Shown: in pieces, positions 27,978 to 37,562 of the stretch
Numbering within the stretch: position 1 is the stretch's first letter
Layout of the letters: the number at the start of each line of letters is the position of its first letter
Origin: Myxococcales bacterium
GTDB lineage: Bacteria > Myxococcota > UBA727 > VGSZ01
Assembly (NCBI GenBank): GCA_023248635.1
Contig: JAHFED010000045.1
Coordinates: 1-55,750, forward strand
Length of the DNA stretch: 55,750 bases
Reading direction: 5' to 3'
The notes under the pieces: model-generated
Database searches by the model: none
Told to the model about the DNA's origin: nothing
Seen by the model: the letters and a program-made list of their open reading frames with translations, nothing else
Made by a program: the position numbers and the translations under genes

Positions 27978-30898
27978 CCGAGTCCATCATGAACACCAAA
28001 AAAGAAGCCCTCAAAAACAGGACCCGTTCTCTTGTGGTGTCTCCGTCGGAGCTGATGGGGCCGCTCAGCGATCCCGCCGAGTTGGGGCGCGTGCGCGCGC
28101 GTCGTCGACGTCGTGCCTTCCGCTTGCTCGATCTCGCGCGCACCTCCGTCGCTGTGGGCGTCGTTCGCCTGCTGCCGCGGGTGGCCCTGACCCTGGCTTT
28201 GGCAGCACCCTTCGCCGCCGTCTCGGCCCGCGCTGCGCAGACCGGTGAGCTTGGTGGCTATGCCATCGACGAGGCCGGCAATCCCATTCCCGGCGTTCGC
28301 GTCGTGCTCACCTCGCCGCAGATGATCGGCGGCGCCAAAGAGACCGTCACCGACGTCGAAGGACAGTTCCGCTTCCCCAACCTCGATCCCGGCAACTACA
28401 CGGTCGCGCTGACGTCCGCGGAATTCGTACCCTTCGAGGAGAAGGCCATCTACGTCGGCCTCAACGCCACCGTCGATCGCGAGTACCTGCTCGAAAAGCC
28501 CAGCGACGCCAGCGACACCCGGGTCATCAAGGTGACGGCGACGCGGCCGATGGTCGACACCACCCGCATCTCGCGCGGCGCCTCGATCACGTCGGATCTC
28601 ACCGATCGCACGGCAACGGCCCGCACCTACCAATCCGTGGCTCGCCTCACCGCCGGCACCGTCAACGGCGGCGCTGCCCCGGGCAATCCGTCCATCCACG
28701 GCGGCAGCGCCCAGAGCAACGTCTACCTGCTCGACGGCATGAACATCACCGACCCGGTGACCCAGACCTTCTCGACCAACTTCAACTTCGACGCCATCGG
28801 CGAATTGGAGGTCATCACGGCGGGCATGGACGCCGAGTACGGCCAGACCAACGGCGGCGTGATGAACATCGTCACCAAGTCCGGCGGCGACGAATTCAGC
28901 CTCGACGGCTCGGTGTACTGGGCCCCCAAAGAGCTGCAATTCCTCGACGAGGGCGAGGTCAACGACAGCAACGAAACCATCGCGAACCTCTCCGTCGGCG
29001 GTCCGATCATTCGTCAAAAGCTGTGGTTCTTTCTCTCGGGCCAATACAGCGACTCGATCACGACGACCCCGGTGGTCGACTCGCCCTTTGGCGCCGGCCT
29101 GGTGCTGCCGCCCGAGCGCTTCAACTCTTTCTATGGCCTGGGCAAGCTCAAGTGGCAGGTGACGCCCTGGGAGAAGCTGACCGTGCTCATTCAGGGTGAC
29201 CCCACCTGGATCACCAACGAGCAACAGGACATCACCATCCATCCCGATGCCGAACGCCAGCGCTTCCAGGGCGGCGCCAAGATCGTGACGTCGTCGGAGA
29301 CCACGCTGAGCGACAGCCTCTTTCTCAAAAGCCAAGTCGGCTACGGCGCCGACGAGATCTACGTCTTCCCGATGAGCTGCGACGGCGACTTCGACAAGTG
29401 CGCCAACGAGAGCAAGCCCGGCCACACCAACCAAGCCACCGGGACGTCGACGATCAACGACACCGCGCTCAGCGACGATCGCCGCTACCGCCTTATGGCA
29501 TCGACGGCGCTCTCCTATTTTCTCGACGGCTTCCTCGGCGACCACGAATTCAAGGCCGGCCTCGAAGGCACGGTCACCTGGGACACGTCCAACGACTGGG
29601 TGCCGGGCAAGCAGACCTTCACCGACAACGGCGTCGAGCTGGCAGGCTCCACCGTCGACGGCATCGGCGATCCCTTCCAGCGCACCGATTTTGCCGCGCC
29701 CCTGCAAAAGCTGGTGAGCGCCAACGTCGTCTCCGCCTACGTGCAGGATGTGTGGCGTCCCCTCAAATCGCTGACCATCCGTCCCGGCCTGCGCTTCGAC
29801 TCTTCGCGCGGCTACAACGATCCCGAAGACGGCGGCGACGAGATCTTCAATTTCAATTCGCTGTCGCCGCGCATCGGCATCGCCTGGGACCCCTTCGCCG
29901 ACGGCAAGACCGTGGTGCGCGGTGGATACTATTACTACAACGAAACCGGCCTCTTGACCGTGCCTTCATTTGTCGGACGTGGCCTGGCTTCGAAGACATT
30001 TCAATTCAATCCAGCCACCGAGAAGTACGACATCTTCTTCAGCGAGCAAGGTGGCGACAACGCCGTCGTCTTCAAGGATGGCATGGTGCCACCAAACATG
30101 CATGAGTTCGTCTTCGGCGTGCAGCGCGAGATCGTTGACAATGCGTCCTTGGCCGTCGACTTCACCTATCGCCACACCCAGAACCAGTTCGAAGACGACG
30201 AGACCAACATCATCTGGAACGAACGCGGCGACGACGCGGTCGGCTTCCGCAACGGTCAGTCCCGTTTCATCTTTTCGGTGGGAACGCCCGATGAAGCCAC
30301 ACGTGATTATTTGGGCGTTGACTTCGTGTTCGAGAAGCGCCTGAGCAACGACTGGCAAGCGCTGTTCACCTACACGCTGGCGACCCTGCAGGGCACGGCC
30401 GAAAATTATGTTTCATACACGCTCGACAACCCGACCCAGCGTCCGTTCGAATACGGCTTTCTGGGCGACGATGTGCGCCACGCCGTCGAGGGCACCCTGA
30501 CCTACGATCTGCCGCTCGGCTTTCAGATTGGCGGCACCGGCAGCTTCACGACGGGTCGCCCCCTGTCGAAGTTCTTCCTGAACAAGTTCTACGGCGACTT
30601 CCTCGACAAGCGGGCCCCGGCGGGCTTCGATCCCAAGGACGTCAACAACCCCGACGACGACGTCGAATTTCGTCGGCCTGACACCTTCTTCCTCGACATG
30701 CGCTTGGCCTGGCGTCTCAAGGAGCTGACGACGCAGGACATCTGGCTCATCGCCGACGTCTTCAACGTCTTCAACTCGCGGCCGCCGTCGGACTTCGAGG
30801 AGCGCAATCTCGAACCCGGCAGTCCCACCCAGTTCGGCCAACCCCTGAGCCGAGGTGGTCCGATGAATGCCCAGGTGGCGGTGCGCTACGAGTTCTGA
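27974..30898 (+). CDS. TonB-dependent outer-membrane receptor with carboxypeptidase-regulatory-like domain
   Basis: 974 residues. A long basic leader precedes a signal-like helix ([18 protein letters not shown]). Then a carboxypeptidase-D regulatory-like domain ([38 protein letters not shown]), a TonB-box-like [10 protein letters not shown], a plug domain ([36 protein letters not shown] split by residue) and a long barrel ending in RYEF with terminal Phe. This is the OmpA/TonB 'oar'-like type found in Myxococcota. The start overlaps the stop of the giant lipoprotein, so the two are co-translated and may form a receptor plus surface lipoprotein pair. Substrate unknown. Confidence 0.9.
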   Translation: MTESIMNTKKEALKNRTRSLVVSPSELMGPLSDPAELGRVRARRRRRAFRLLDLARTSVAVGVVRLLPRVALTLALAAPFAAVSARAAQTGELGGYAIDEAGNPIPGVRVVLTSPQMIGGAKETVTDVEGQFRFPNLDPGNYTVALTSAEFVPFEEKAIYVGLNATVDREYLLEKPSDASDTRVIKVTATRPMVDTTRISRGASITSDLTDRTATARTYQSVARLTAGTVNGGAAPGNPSIHGGSAQSNVYLLDGMNITDPVTQTFSTNFNFDAIGELEVITAGMDAEYGQTNGGVMNIVTKSGGDEFSLDGSVYWAPKELQFLDEGEVNDSNETIANLSVGGPIIRQKLWFFLSGQYSDSITTTPVVDSPFGAGLVLPPERFNSFYGLGKLKWQVTPWEKLTVLIQGDPTWITNEQQDITIHPDAERQRFQGGAKIVTSSETTLSDSLFLKSQVGYGADEIYVFPMSCDGDFDKCANESKPGHTNQATGTSTINDTALSDDRRYRLMASTALSYFLDGFLGDHEFKAGLEGTVTWDTSNDWVPGKQTFTDNGVELAGSTVDGIGDPFQRTDFAAPLQKLVSANVVSAYVQDVWRPLKSLTIRPGLRFDSSRGYNDPEDGGDEIFNFNSLSPRIGIAWDPFADGKTVVRGGYYYYNETGLLTVPSFVGRGLASKTFQFNPATEKYDIFFSEQGGDNAVVFKDGMVPPNMHEFVFGVQREIVDNASLAVDFTYRHTQNQFEDDETNIIWNERGDDAVGFRNGQSRFIFSVGTPDEATRDYLGVDFVFEKRLSNDWQALFTYTLATLQGTAENYVSYTLDNPTQRPFEYGFLGDDVRHAVEGTLTYDLPLGFQIGGTGSFTTGRPLSKFFLNKFYGDFLDKRAPAGFDPKDVNNPDDDVEFRRPDTFFLDMRLAWRLKELTTQDIWLIADVFNVFNSRPPSDFEERNLEPGSPTQFGQPLSRGGPMNAQVAVRYEF

Positions 30899-30987
30899 CG
30901 ACGTCGGCCCGAGGGCGATCACGTCTCGCTTTGGGCGGAGGCACCGGCGCACGGGCGCCGGCAGCGGAGGCGTGGCAGCGTTTCTTC

Positions 30988-32556
30988 ATGATGAAGAAAT
31001 GTTCAAGACGGCGCCTGCAGCAATCGACGCCCTCGGTGCTGGTGGCCGGCCTGCTCGCCGCCTGTCCCCTCCCGGCTGTCGACGTCGCCGATGCTGGCGT
31101 CGGCGTCGATGCGGGTCCTGAAGATCCCTTCGCACCTGCGCCGGGCGACTGGCCCATGTTCAAGCGAGAGCCGCACCACAACGGCAATGCCCTTGACCTC
31201 GTCGGCGAGATCACCGCCGCCAACGTGTGTGAGCGCTGGACGCGCCAGGTGTCGGGCGCCAACCGCGGTTCCAGCGGTCCAGTCATCGTGCGCATAGGCG
31301 GCGTCCCGCGGGTCGTGTTGGCGGCTCAGGGTTCCTGCGTGGACGGGACCTGCACGGGAGATGCGCCGGGAACGATGTGGATGCTCGATGGCAGCACCGG
31401 GGCCATTGCGCTTCAGACCCGCTTGCCCGCCGACGCCCAGGCCGATCCCTACGGCCCCGTGGCCCTCGATGTCGACGGCGACGGGGCGCGAGAGCTGGTG
31501 GTGCCCTCGCTCGACGACAACCGCCTCTTTCTCTTCCGCCTCGAAGACGAACCCGACGGCGTCGCCGGCAGCCTGCAGTGGACCTTCACCTACGACGCCG
31601 ACGGGAGGTCCGAGACCGGGCCGGTGGCCGTCAACCTCGATGACGATCCGGCGCTGGAGATCGTGTTCGGCACGGACTTCGACCCAAACCCAGGCATCTT
31701 CTTCGTCGTCGACGGCGCGACCGGTGAGGAGCAGGCGCGCTTGGCCGTGCGTCGTCGCAGCACCGTGAGCGCGGCCTGTGACACCGAGCCCGGCAGCGGC
31801 AACAGCAAAGCGGACTCGGCTTCGCCGGCCGCGGCGCTCATCGACGGTGAGATGCGGGTCTTTGGCGGCGCCTGGGACGGACGCCTGTACAGCCTGGCCT
31901 TGCGCCAAGGAGAATTGGTTGCCGCCGACGTCGACGAATTGCCTCTCGATGGCCCCGAGCCTTGTCCGGTGCGCAAGGTCAGAAACGGACCCGTGATCGC
32001 GCCGCTGGGGCCGGGGGGCGATTTGGTGGTCGCCTTTGGCCACATGGCCGAGCTCGACGGCGACGCCCAATTCGAAAGCGCCCGTCTGCGCGTGGTGAAC
32101 GCGGGCGATCTCTCCCTCATTGGCGAGCTCGATCAGGACATCTGGAAGTCGAGCCTCTCGGTCGGACCGCTCTTGCAGCCCGGCAACCAGGACCAGGTGC
32201 TGGTGGCCGGACGCTACCGCGGGGCCTTTGCGGCTCGCGTCGATGGCGGGGCCGTCGTCGAGCAATGGAGCGCCGACATCGGCGACGGCACTCCCTTTGG
32301 GTCCAACCGCAGCTCGCCAGCCGTGGGTGATCTGGACGGCGACGGTGACGTCGAAGTCGTCGTCGGCGTCGAAGGCAACGATGGATCCGGCTTGCTCATC
32401 TTGCAGGGAGCAACGGGCGAAGAGTTCCTGCGTCGAGAAGGCGCCGACGTCGCTGGAGCCCCCGCCCTTGGTGACGTCGACGGCGACGGCCGTTTGGAGA
32501 TCGTCTACTTCGACACCGCCGGCTTTGTGCACGTGCTCGACTCCAGCTGTCCGTAG
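30988..32556 (+). CDS. FG-GAP/VCBS-type beta-propeller lipoprotein
   Basis: 522 residues from the ATG at 30988 (an ATG also follows at 30991); lipobox VAGLLAAC. The body is a repeated pattern typical of integrin-like propellers and PQQ-like folds: ALDVDGDGARELVVPS, AVNLDDDPALEIVFGTD, AVGDLDGDGDVEVVVG, ALGDVDGDGRLEIVYFD. An early DWPMFKREPHHNGNA resembles the start of PQQ-propeller proteins. Calcium binding by the DxDxDG loops is expected. Surface or periplasmic. A GC-rich hairpin (CCGGCGC/GCGCCGG near 30938) lies after the TonB receptor gene. Confidence 0.8.
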   Translation: MMKKCSRRRLQQSTPSVLVAGLLAACPLPAVDVADAGVGVDAGPEDPFAPAPGDWPMFKREPHHNGNALDLVGEITAANVCERWTRQVSGANRGSSGPVIVRIGGVPRVVLAAQGSCVDGTCTGDAPGTMWMLDGSTGAIALQTRLPADAQADPYGPVALDVDGDGARELVVPSLDDNRLFLFRLEDEPDGVAGSLQWTFTYDADGRSETGPVAVNLDDDPALEIVFGTDFDPNPGIFFVVDGATGEEQARLAVRRRSTVSAACDTEPGSGNSKADSASPAAALIDGEMRVFGGAWDGRLYSLALRQGELVAADVDELPLDGPEPCPVRKVRNGPVIAPLGPGGDLVVAFGHMAELDGDAQFESARLRVVNAGDLSLIGELDQDIWKSSLSVGPLLQPGNQDQVLVAGRYRGAFAARVDGGAVVEQWSADIGDGTPFGSNRSSPAVGDLDGDGDVEVVVGVEGNDGSGLLILQGATGEEFLRREGADVAGAPALGDVDGDGRLEIVYFDTAGFVHVLDSSCP

Positions 32557-32627
32557 CCGACGAGGAAACGGCCGCTTTCTCGCTGGCGGTTGAGCTGCGG
32601 GCTACACCGAGGAGGTATGGAGGACCC

Positions 32628-33131
32628 ATGAAGCTCGCGCGTCTCCTCGTCACCTCAGCGGCCATCATCGCCGTCGCAGCCTGCGAAAGCGGCGATCCAC
32701 CTTTGGGCCCCTGTGAACGCAGCTTCACCGTCGAGGCTCCCGATGGGACCGTGACCCGCGAGCTCACCGAGCCCGACGACAACAACAACATCTGCATCGG
32801 CGGCGACGACGGCGTCATCTGCGGCACCGCCGGCCTTTGCGACGACGGCAACGCCTGCGAAATTTCCCTGGTGCTGCCCAACGCCGGCGGTACGGGGAGC
32901 TACCAGGCGGGCGAAACCGGCGACAACGACAACGCCGTCTTCACCGTCGGCTGGGGCGACACGCCGAGCGGCATCACCAAGCGCAGCTCCTCGATCTCCG
33001 GCACCGTCGTCGTCGTGGAATTCGACACCCAGGCCACCGGGACCTTCGAAGGCGTCGGCGGCCTCGAGGGCACCGCCGACACGGCCCCGACGTCGGCCAA
33101 GTTCTGCACGCCGAGCGACCTCGTTCGTTGA
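32628..33131 (+). CDS. Small secreted lipoprotein, unrecognised
   Basis: 167 residues with strong ribosome sites (GGAGG twice, the nearer just before the ATG). Lipobox IIAVAAC. The mature protein is acidic with several Cys (GPCERSF, NNICIGG, GVICGTAGLCDDGNACE) and a beta-rich Gly/Thr C-terminal half. No family recognised. It is transcribed with the propeller lipoprotein and ends seven bases from the convergent barrel gene. Confidence 0.75.
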   Translation: MKLARLLVTSAAIIAVAACESGDPPLGPCERSFTVEAPDGTVTRELTEPDDNNNICIGGDDGVICGTAGLCDDGNACEISLVLPNAGGTGSYQAGETGDNDNAVFTVGWGDTPSGITKRSSSISGTVVVVEFDTQATGTFEGVGGLEGTADTAPTSAKFCTPSDLVR

Positions 33132-33138
33132 CGCGGGG

Positions 33139-34173
33139 TCAGAAGTTGAAGGTCGTGTCGACGTAAACCGAGGAGAAATTGTTGAAGGGCGACACGAAGT
33201 CCCACAGGGGAAAGCGGGGTGTGGTGCCGTTTTCGGCGAAGGCGCCCTGGAAGCTGGAGATACCCGCCGTGAGCAAGAACCAGGTCGCCGGCGCGTAGGT
33301 GGCCGAGAGGTTGCCCGACGTCGACTGGCGCAGCCCCGCCCCGGGGACAGCCCGCTCGGCGGTGAATTCGTCGTCGGGGCTGACGAAGATCGAAAAGGCC
33401 TGGCCGTAGCCGAGGTCGAGGTTGACGGCCAGCTGGTCGTTGAAGCCCGACCATGAAGCGCCGAGGCCGGTGCTCCAGCGAAAGCCGCTCGTGAGACCGC
33501 CGCAAGCGTAGTTCAGGAGCTCGGCGGGGTTGCGGGTGTTGCAGCCATCGGTGGCCACCGTTCGCCCGAGATCGTCGGTGAAAGGTTTGGACGGCTGGTT
33601 GGCAAAGCGCGTTGCCAGCGCGGGCACCAGAATGGTGTAGCCGGTGGACCCCTTCACGTAGAAGGCGAAGCCCTGTTCTGGCAGACGCCAGCTCGCCCGG
33701 GCCGCGAGGCTGGGGGTGCCGAGCGATCCCGCTTGGCGTGCCGCCAACGAGACCGGCAGCTGCAGACCCAGAGAGGGCGCGAGGCTGAGGTTGAGGTCGT
33801 CGAGGGCCCAACCAGCAGAACCAGCGCTGAGACCGATGTCCGACATCTCCACCTGGTGGGCGTAGGTCGTCCCGTCCGACTGCGTCCACTCCATGCCCAG
33901 GGTCTGGCTGAGGCCGAAGTTGAAGCCTTGCCAGGACAGGGAAGGGGCCATCGTCAGCTGCGTGCTCACGGTGGGATTGAAGGGGCTCGCCACGAAGGTG
34001 CCCGAGCCGATGTTCTGCGTCAGCGAGACACTGGCATGCAGGGGGAATCCGGCCTTCTGATCGGCGGTGGCCTTGGTCTGCTGAAGCTGGGGCGCGCCCT
34101 GGGCGTTGGCGGGCACCGACAGCCCTGCGATCACCCCAAAGCAAAGGACGACGACGTGGAAAGGGCTTCGCAT
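33139..34173 (-). CDS. Outer-membrane beta-barrel protein, unrecognised
   Basis: 344 residues from the ATG at 34173, chosen because GGGAG lies six bases upstream; an ATG at 34185 is inside that ribosome site. Signal peptide (VVVLCFGVIAGLSVPANA). The rest alternates polar and hydrophobic residues in short strands (ASVSLTQNIG, SFNFGLSQTLGMEW in part, SSVYVDTTFNF) and ends in Phe, the usual barrel ending. Resembles transporter-like barrels of the FadL/OMP type only loosely. Divergent from the DUF4215 gene. Confidence 0.65.
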   Translation of the reverse strand: MRSPFHVVVLCFGVIAGLSVPANAQGAPQLQQTKATADQKAGFPLHASVSLTQNIGSGTFVASPFNPTVSTQLTMAPSLSWQGFNFGLSQTLGMEWTQSDGTTYAHQVEMSDIGLSAGSAGWALDDLNLSLAPSLGLQLPVSLAARQAGSLGTPSLAARASWRLPEQGFAFYVKGSTGYTILVPALATRFANQPSKPFTDDLGRTVATDGCNTRNPAELLNYACGGLTSGFRWSTGLGASWSGFNDQLAVNLDLGYGQAFSIFVSPDDEFTAERAVPGAGLRQSTSGNLSATYAPATWFLLTAGISSFQGAFAENGTTPRFPLWDFVSPFNNFSSVYVDTTFNF

Positions 34174-34332
34174 CCAGACTCCCATCGCCGGTGTGTGCAG
34201 CAGCCGCACGCTCCACCCAGCGCGTGCCCGGTCTCAGCAAGGACCGTGCACAGGTACGAGCTCTGGCTACCTGTCGGCGGCGGTGGTGGCAACGCGTTCC
34301 GGTCGAGACGCAGCCCCTGTTGCGGCGGGGCG

Positions 34333-35067
34333 GTGGATGGCACGGTGCCGCGGGTGCGCCCCCTCCTCCTGGCTTTGCTGCTGCTGCCGGCCTGCGTCCG
34401 CATCGAAGCCGGCGATGCCTGCGACAATGACTTCGATGACGACGATGACGGCCGCATCGACTGCGCCGACGAGAGCTGTGCCTTCTCGGTGTCGTGCAAC
34501 GACTGCGGCAACGGCCGCACCGATCCCGGTGAGGGCTGCGACGACGGCAACGACATCGACGGCGACGGCTGCGACGGCCGGTGTCGCAACGAGAGTTGCG
34601 GTGACGGTGTCAAAGACGACGACGAGGAATGCGACGACGGCAACGACGTCGGCGGCGACGGCTGCCAGGATTGTCGCCGCGGCACCTGTGGCGATTCGAT
34701 CCTCGAGCCCGATGAAGTGTGTGACGACGGCGGCGTCGACGACGGCGACGGCTGCTCGTCATCGTGCACGGCGGAGTTCGAGCGCTGCGATCCAGAGATC
34801 ATCCCCTTTCTGCAGTGCAGCGATGGCAACCTCGACAGCGGCGACGGCTGCTCGTCCACCTGTCTGTTCGAGTTTTGTGGCGACGCCATCGTGCAGCCGA
34901 GCCGCGGGGAGCGCTGTGACGATCAGGCCCCGGGCGCCAGCGCGGTGGGCTGCTCGAACTGTCAGATCCCCGTGTGTGGCAACGGCCTGTTCGAGGGCCT
35001 CGAGCAATGCGACGACCGCAACACCGTCGACGGCGATGGCTGCTCCTCCGAGTGCCGCGTCGAGTAG
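34333..35067 (+). CDS. DUF4215 cysteine-rich repeat lipoprotein
   Basis: 244 residues from a GTG at 34333; GTGs at 34345 and 34354 are alternatives and no ATG is available. Signal with lipobox (LLLALLLLPAC). The body repeats the Myxococcus-type unit CGNGxxDxGExCDDGNxxDGDGCxxxC about six times (CDDGNDIDGDGCDGRC, CDDGNDVGGDGCQDC, CDDGGVDDGDGCSSSC, CDDRNTVDGDGCSSEC). DUF4215 units occur in surface and adhesion proteins and probably bind calcium. It belongs with the other repeat lipoproteins upstream. Confidence 0.8.
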   Translation: MDGTVPRVRPLLLALLLLPACVRIEAGDACDNDFDDDDDGRIDCADESCAFSVSCNDCGNGRTDPGEGCDDGNDIDGDGCDGRCRNESCGDGVKDDDEECDDGNDVGGDGCQDCRRGTCGDSILEPDEVCDDGGVDDGDGCSSSCTAEFERCDPEIIPFLQCSDGNLDSGDGCSSTCLFEFCGDAIVQPSRGERCDDQAPGASAVGCSNCQIPVCGNGLFEGLEQCDDRNTVDGDGCSSECRVE

Positions 35068-35126
35068 CGCCGTCGACGTCGCAAGCCGATCTTGACAGCC
35101 GTGTCCGTCTGAACGACGACGCCGCC

Positions 35127-35951
35127 ATGCTCTTTGATGAACGGCGCGACACCTTTGCCCCGGGCTTGTTTTCCGGCGTCAGCGTCGCCATCACGGGGGG
35201 AGGATCGGGCATCGGTCGGCACACAGCGCTGCGTTTTGCCCAGCTCGGTGCACAGGTGAGCCTCTGTGGTCGTCGGCGCGACGCCCTCGACGAATCCAAG
35301 GCGCTGGTCGACGCCGCCGCCGCCGCTGCTGGCCTGTCGACCTTTTGTTTGGTGCAGACCGCTGATGTGAAGAAGCCCGATGAGCTCGTCGCCTGGCGCG
35401 ATGCCACCCTCGAGGCCTTTGGCGCCGTCGACGTCCTGGTCTGCAATGCGGGGGCGAACTTCCTCGCGCCCGCCGCTTCGATATCGCCCAATGGCTTTGC
35501 GACCGTCATTGGCACCGTGCTCTTGGGAACGTGGAACACCGTGCACACCTGGTTTCCCCACCTCAGCGAGCGCCCGCGCTCGTCCATCGTGATGATGGCG
35601 GCGACCAACGGTTTCACGGCGTCGCCCTTGATGGCCCACTCTGGCGCGGGCAAGGCCGGCATGCTGAACCTCACCCAGACCCTCGCCGTCGAATGGGCCC
35701 ACGCAAAGATCCGCGTCAACGCCGTCGCCCCCGGGCCTGTCGACACCGAAGGCGCCAACGCTCGCTTGTGGTCCGACGCCGACGCCCGCGCCCGCGTCGA
35801 ACGCGCCATTCCCCTCGGGCGCATGGGCACGGTGCGCGATTGCGCCGACGCCGTGCTCTTTTTGTGCTCGCCCGCCGCCAGCTTCATGACGGGGACGGTG
35901 CTGACGACCGACGGCGGCAACTTCTTGAAGCCGCTCAGCGACTTTCTTTGA
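35127..35951 (+). CDS. Short-chain dehydrogenase, 2,4-dienoyl-CoA reductase-like
   Basis: 274 residues. Rossmann motif TGGGSGIG, then CGRRRD (NADP-type Arg pair), CNAGANF (NAG) and DGGNF. The usual catalytic YxxxK segment reads HSGAGKAG, so the Tyr is absent and the Lys is kept. This is the pattern of 2,4-dienoyl-CoA reductases (peroxisomal DECR type), which also read AGxxKA before the helix (here GAGKAGMLNLTQTLAVEW). Likely role: NADPH-dependent reduction of dienoyl-CoA in unsaturated fatty-acid breakdown. The start ATG at 35127 has no strong ribosome site. Confidence 0.85.
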   Translation: MLFDERRDTFAPGLFSGVSVAITGGGSGIGRHTALRFAQLGAQVSLCGRRRDALDESKALVDAAAAAAGLSTFCLVQTADVKKPDELVAWRDATLEAFGAVDVLVCNAGANFLAPAASISPNGFATVIGTVLLGTWNTVHTWFPHLSERPRSSIVMMAATNGFTASPLMAHSGAGKAGMLNLTQTLAVEWAHAKIRVNAVAPGPVDTEGANARLWSDADARARVERAIPLGRMGTVRDCADAVLFLCSPAASFMTGTVLTTDGGNFLKPLSDFL

Positions 35952-36317
35952 GCGTAGGCCCCTCGCGAACTGCCGAGGTGAGGCCTTGGCACCGCGCAGA
36001 AACGGGCAGCAGATGGCCAACGCAAGTCGCAGGGCCTCGAGCGCAGCGTCGGCGCAAGTGTGCACCACCCGCGCGGGAGGCGGGGCAGGGCTGTCGGGCT
36101 CCTGACCCGAGGCGCGGCCCCAGCACCAGCCAGCTGTGACGACGACGACGTCCGCGCTGGCCCTCGCTTTGCTGTTCATGCAGCTGCCGGAACTTCAAGA
36201 CGCGCCAGCGTCTTGAACCGTCGGAACTTCAAGACGCGTCAGCGTTTTGGACCTTCAGAACTTCAAGGCGCCGGAGCGTCTTGAACCATCAGAACTTGTC
36301 GTCGATCGGGGCAGGTC
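35952..36317. other. Intergenic region before the glycosyltransferase gene
   Basis: About 366 bp without a convincing gene. The first 235 bp show nothing recognisable; the last part carries the tandem GCCA-loop hairpins at 36188-36298. Confidence 0.6.
36188..36298. repeat. 34-bp tandem repeat, three copies plus a partial fourth, each a hairpin
   Basis: Units at 36188-36221, 36222-36255 and 36256-36289, then CAGAACTTG. Each unit carries a stem TTCAAGACGC, a four-base loop and its complement. Loop and stem of copy 1: GCCA, perfect 10 bp. Copy 2: loop GTCA with G-T wobbles. Copy 3: loop CGGA with one G-T wobble. Same architecture as the dispersed GCCA hairpins. Confidence 0.9.
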
Positions 36318-37562
36318 ATGGTCCCTTCTCTCGATTCCTTGGCAGAGCTCGACGCCGGCGTTGACCTCGTGTGCTGGTCGCACTTGCGCTGGAGCTTCGT
36401 CTTTCAACGCCCCCAGCACCTGATGCAGCGTTGGGCCCGGAGCCACCGCGTCTTCTTCGTCGAGGAGGCTCTCGACGCTGACCCCGGTGCCCCCGCGCAT
36501 CTCGAGGTGCGCGAGGTCGCAGCCGGCGTGGCTGGCGCCGGCGGAGGGCTCTTCGTCGTCGTCCCGCGGCTGCCGCCCACGGTGGTCGACGCAGCTCGCG
36601 TGCTCGAGCTCCGGGGCTTGTTGAGCGCCTTCTATCTCGAGCGCGGCGTCGTCGATCCCATTGCTTGGTTCTACTCACCCATGTTTCTCGAGGTCGCCCG
36701 CGAGCTGCCGGCCCGGGTCGTCGTCTATGACTGCATGGACGAGCTGGCCGCCTTCGCCGACGCGCCCCGGGAGATGCAAGAGCGGGAACGCGAGCTCCTC
36801 GCCTGCGCCGACGTCGTTCTCACCGGTGGCTGGAGCCTCTATGAGGCCAAGCGCGCCCAACACCCGCACGTGCACGCTTTGCCCAGCAGCGTCGACGTCG
36901 AACACTTCGCCCAGGCCCGCGTTGCCCAGCTCGAGCCAGTGGATCAGGCGCTCATTCCGCGACCCCGCCTGGGCTTTCATGGCGTCGTCGACGAGCGCAT
37001 GGACACGGCCCTGCTCGACGGCATCGCCCACGCCCGACCCCATTGGCACATCGTCGTCGTCGGGCCGGTGGTGAAGATCGATCCGGCGTCGTTGCCCCGG
37101 CGCGCGAACATCCACTGGCTCGGCAAGAAGAGCTACAGCGAGCTCCCCGCCTTTCTCTCTGGCTGGGACGTCGCGCTGCTCCCCTTTGCTCTCAATGAGG
37201 CGACGCGCTTCATCAGCCCGACGAAGACGCCGGAGTACATGGCGGGCGGCTGCCCTGTGGTGTCGACGCCCATCGCCGACGTGGTGCGACCCTACGGTGA
37301 AGCAGGCCTGGTGCGCATCGCCAGCGACGTCGACGGCTTCGTCGCCGCCATCGAAGCAGCCTTCGACGAAGACGAGGTCCAGCGGCGGCAGGCCCACGAC
37401 GCCTTCCTGAGTCGGATGTCGTGGGACCTGACCTTTGCGCAGGCGGCGGACCTCACAGCTCGCGCTCGACGGCGTCGCCGGGCCCGCGCGGTCCTTCCTC
37501 TCCGCGCTCCCACCGAAGCCGGCGAAGGGGCGCCTGGTGAAAAACCATGTACGACTTTCTGA
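36318..37562 (+). CDS. Glycosyltransferase (GT-B type)
   Basis: 414 residues. N-terminal half: DLVCWSHLRWSFVFQRPQHLMQRWA, IAWFYSPMFLEV, VVVYDCMDELAAFA; C-terminal half: PRLGFHGVVDERMD, WHIVVVGPV, IHWLGKKSYSELPAFLSGWDVALLPF and PTKTPEYMAGGCPVVST, which is the donor-binding pattern of GT-B enzymes with the Glu of EYMAGG. It overlaps glf by 16 bases, so galactofuranose donor or acceptor use is plausible (inference). Last residues are a low-complexity Arg/Ala tail. Start: GTCATG with a weak GGGGCAGG upstream. Confidence 0.85.
   Translation: MVPSLDSLAELDAGVDLVCWSHLRWSFVFQRPQHLMQRWARSHRVFFVEEALDADPGAPAHLEVREVAAGVAGAGGGLFVVVPRLPPTVVDAARVLELRGLLSAFYLERGVVDPIAWFYSPMFLEVARELPARVVVYDCMDELAAFADAPREMQERERELLACADVVLTGGWSLYEAKRAQHPHVHALPSSVDVEHFAQARVAQLEPVDQALIPRPRLGFHGVVDERMDTALLDGIAHARPHWHIVVVGPVVKIDPASLPRRANIHWLGKKSYSELPAFLSGWDVALLPFALNEATRFISPTKTPEYMAGGCPVVSTPIADVVRPYGEAGLVRIASDVDGFVAAIEAAFDEDEVQRRQAHDAFLSRMSWDLTFAQAADLTARARRRRRARAVLPLRAPTEAGEGAPGEKPCTTF

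Noticed and set aside
36188-36298. Possible CRISPR array
   Set aside because: Units are head to tail with no spacers, and each is itself a hairpin; no cas genes.
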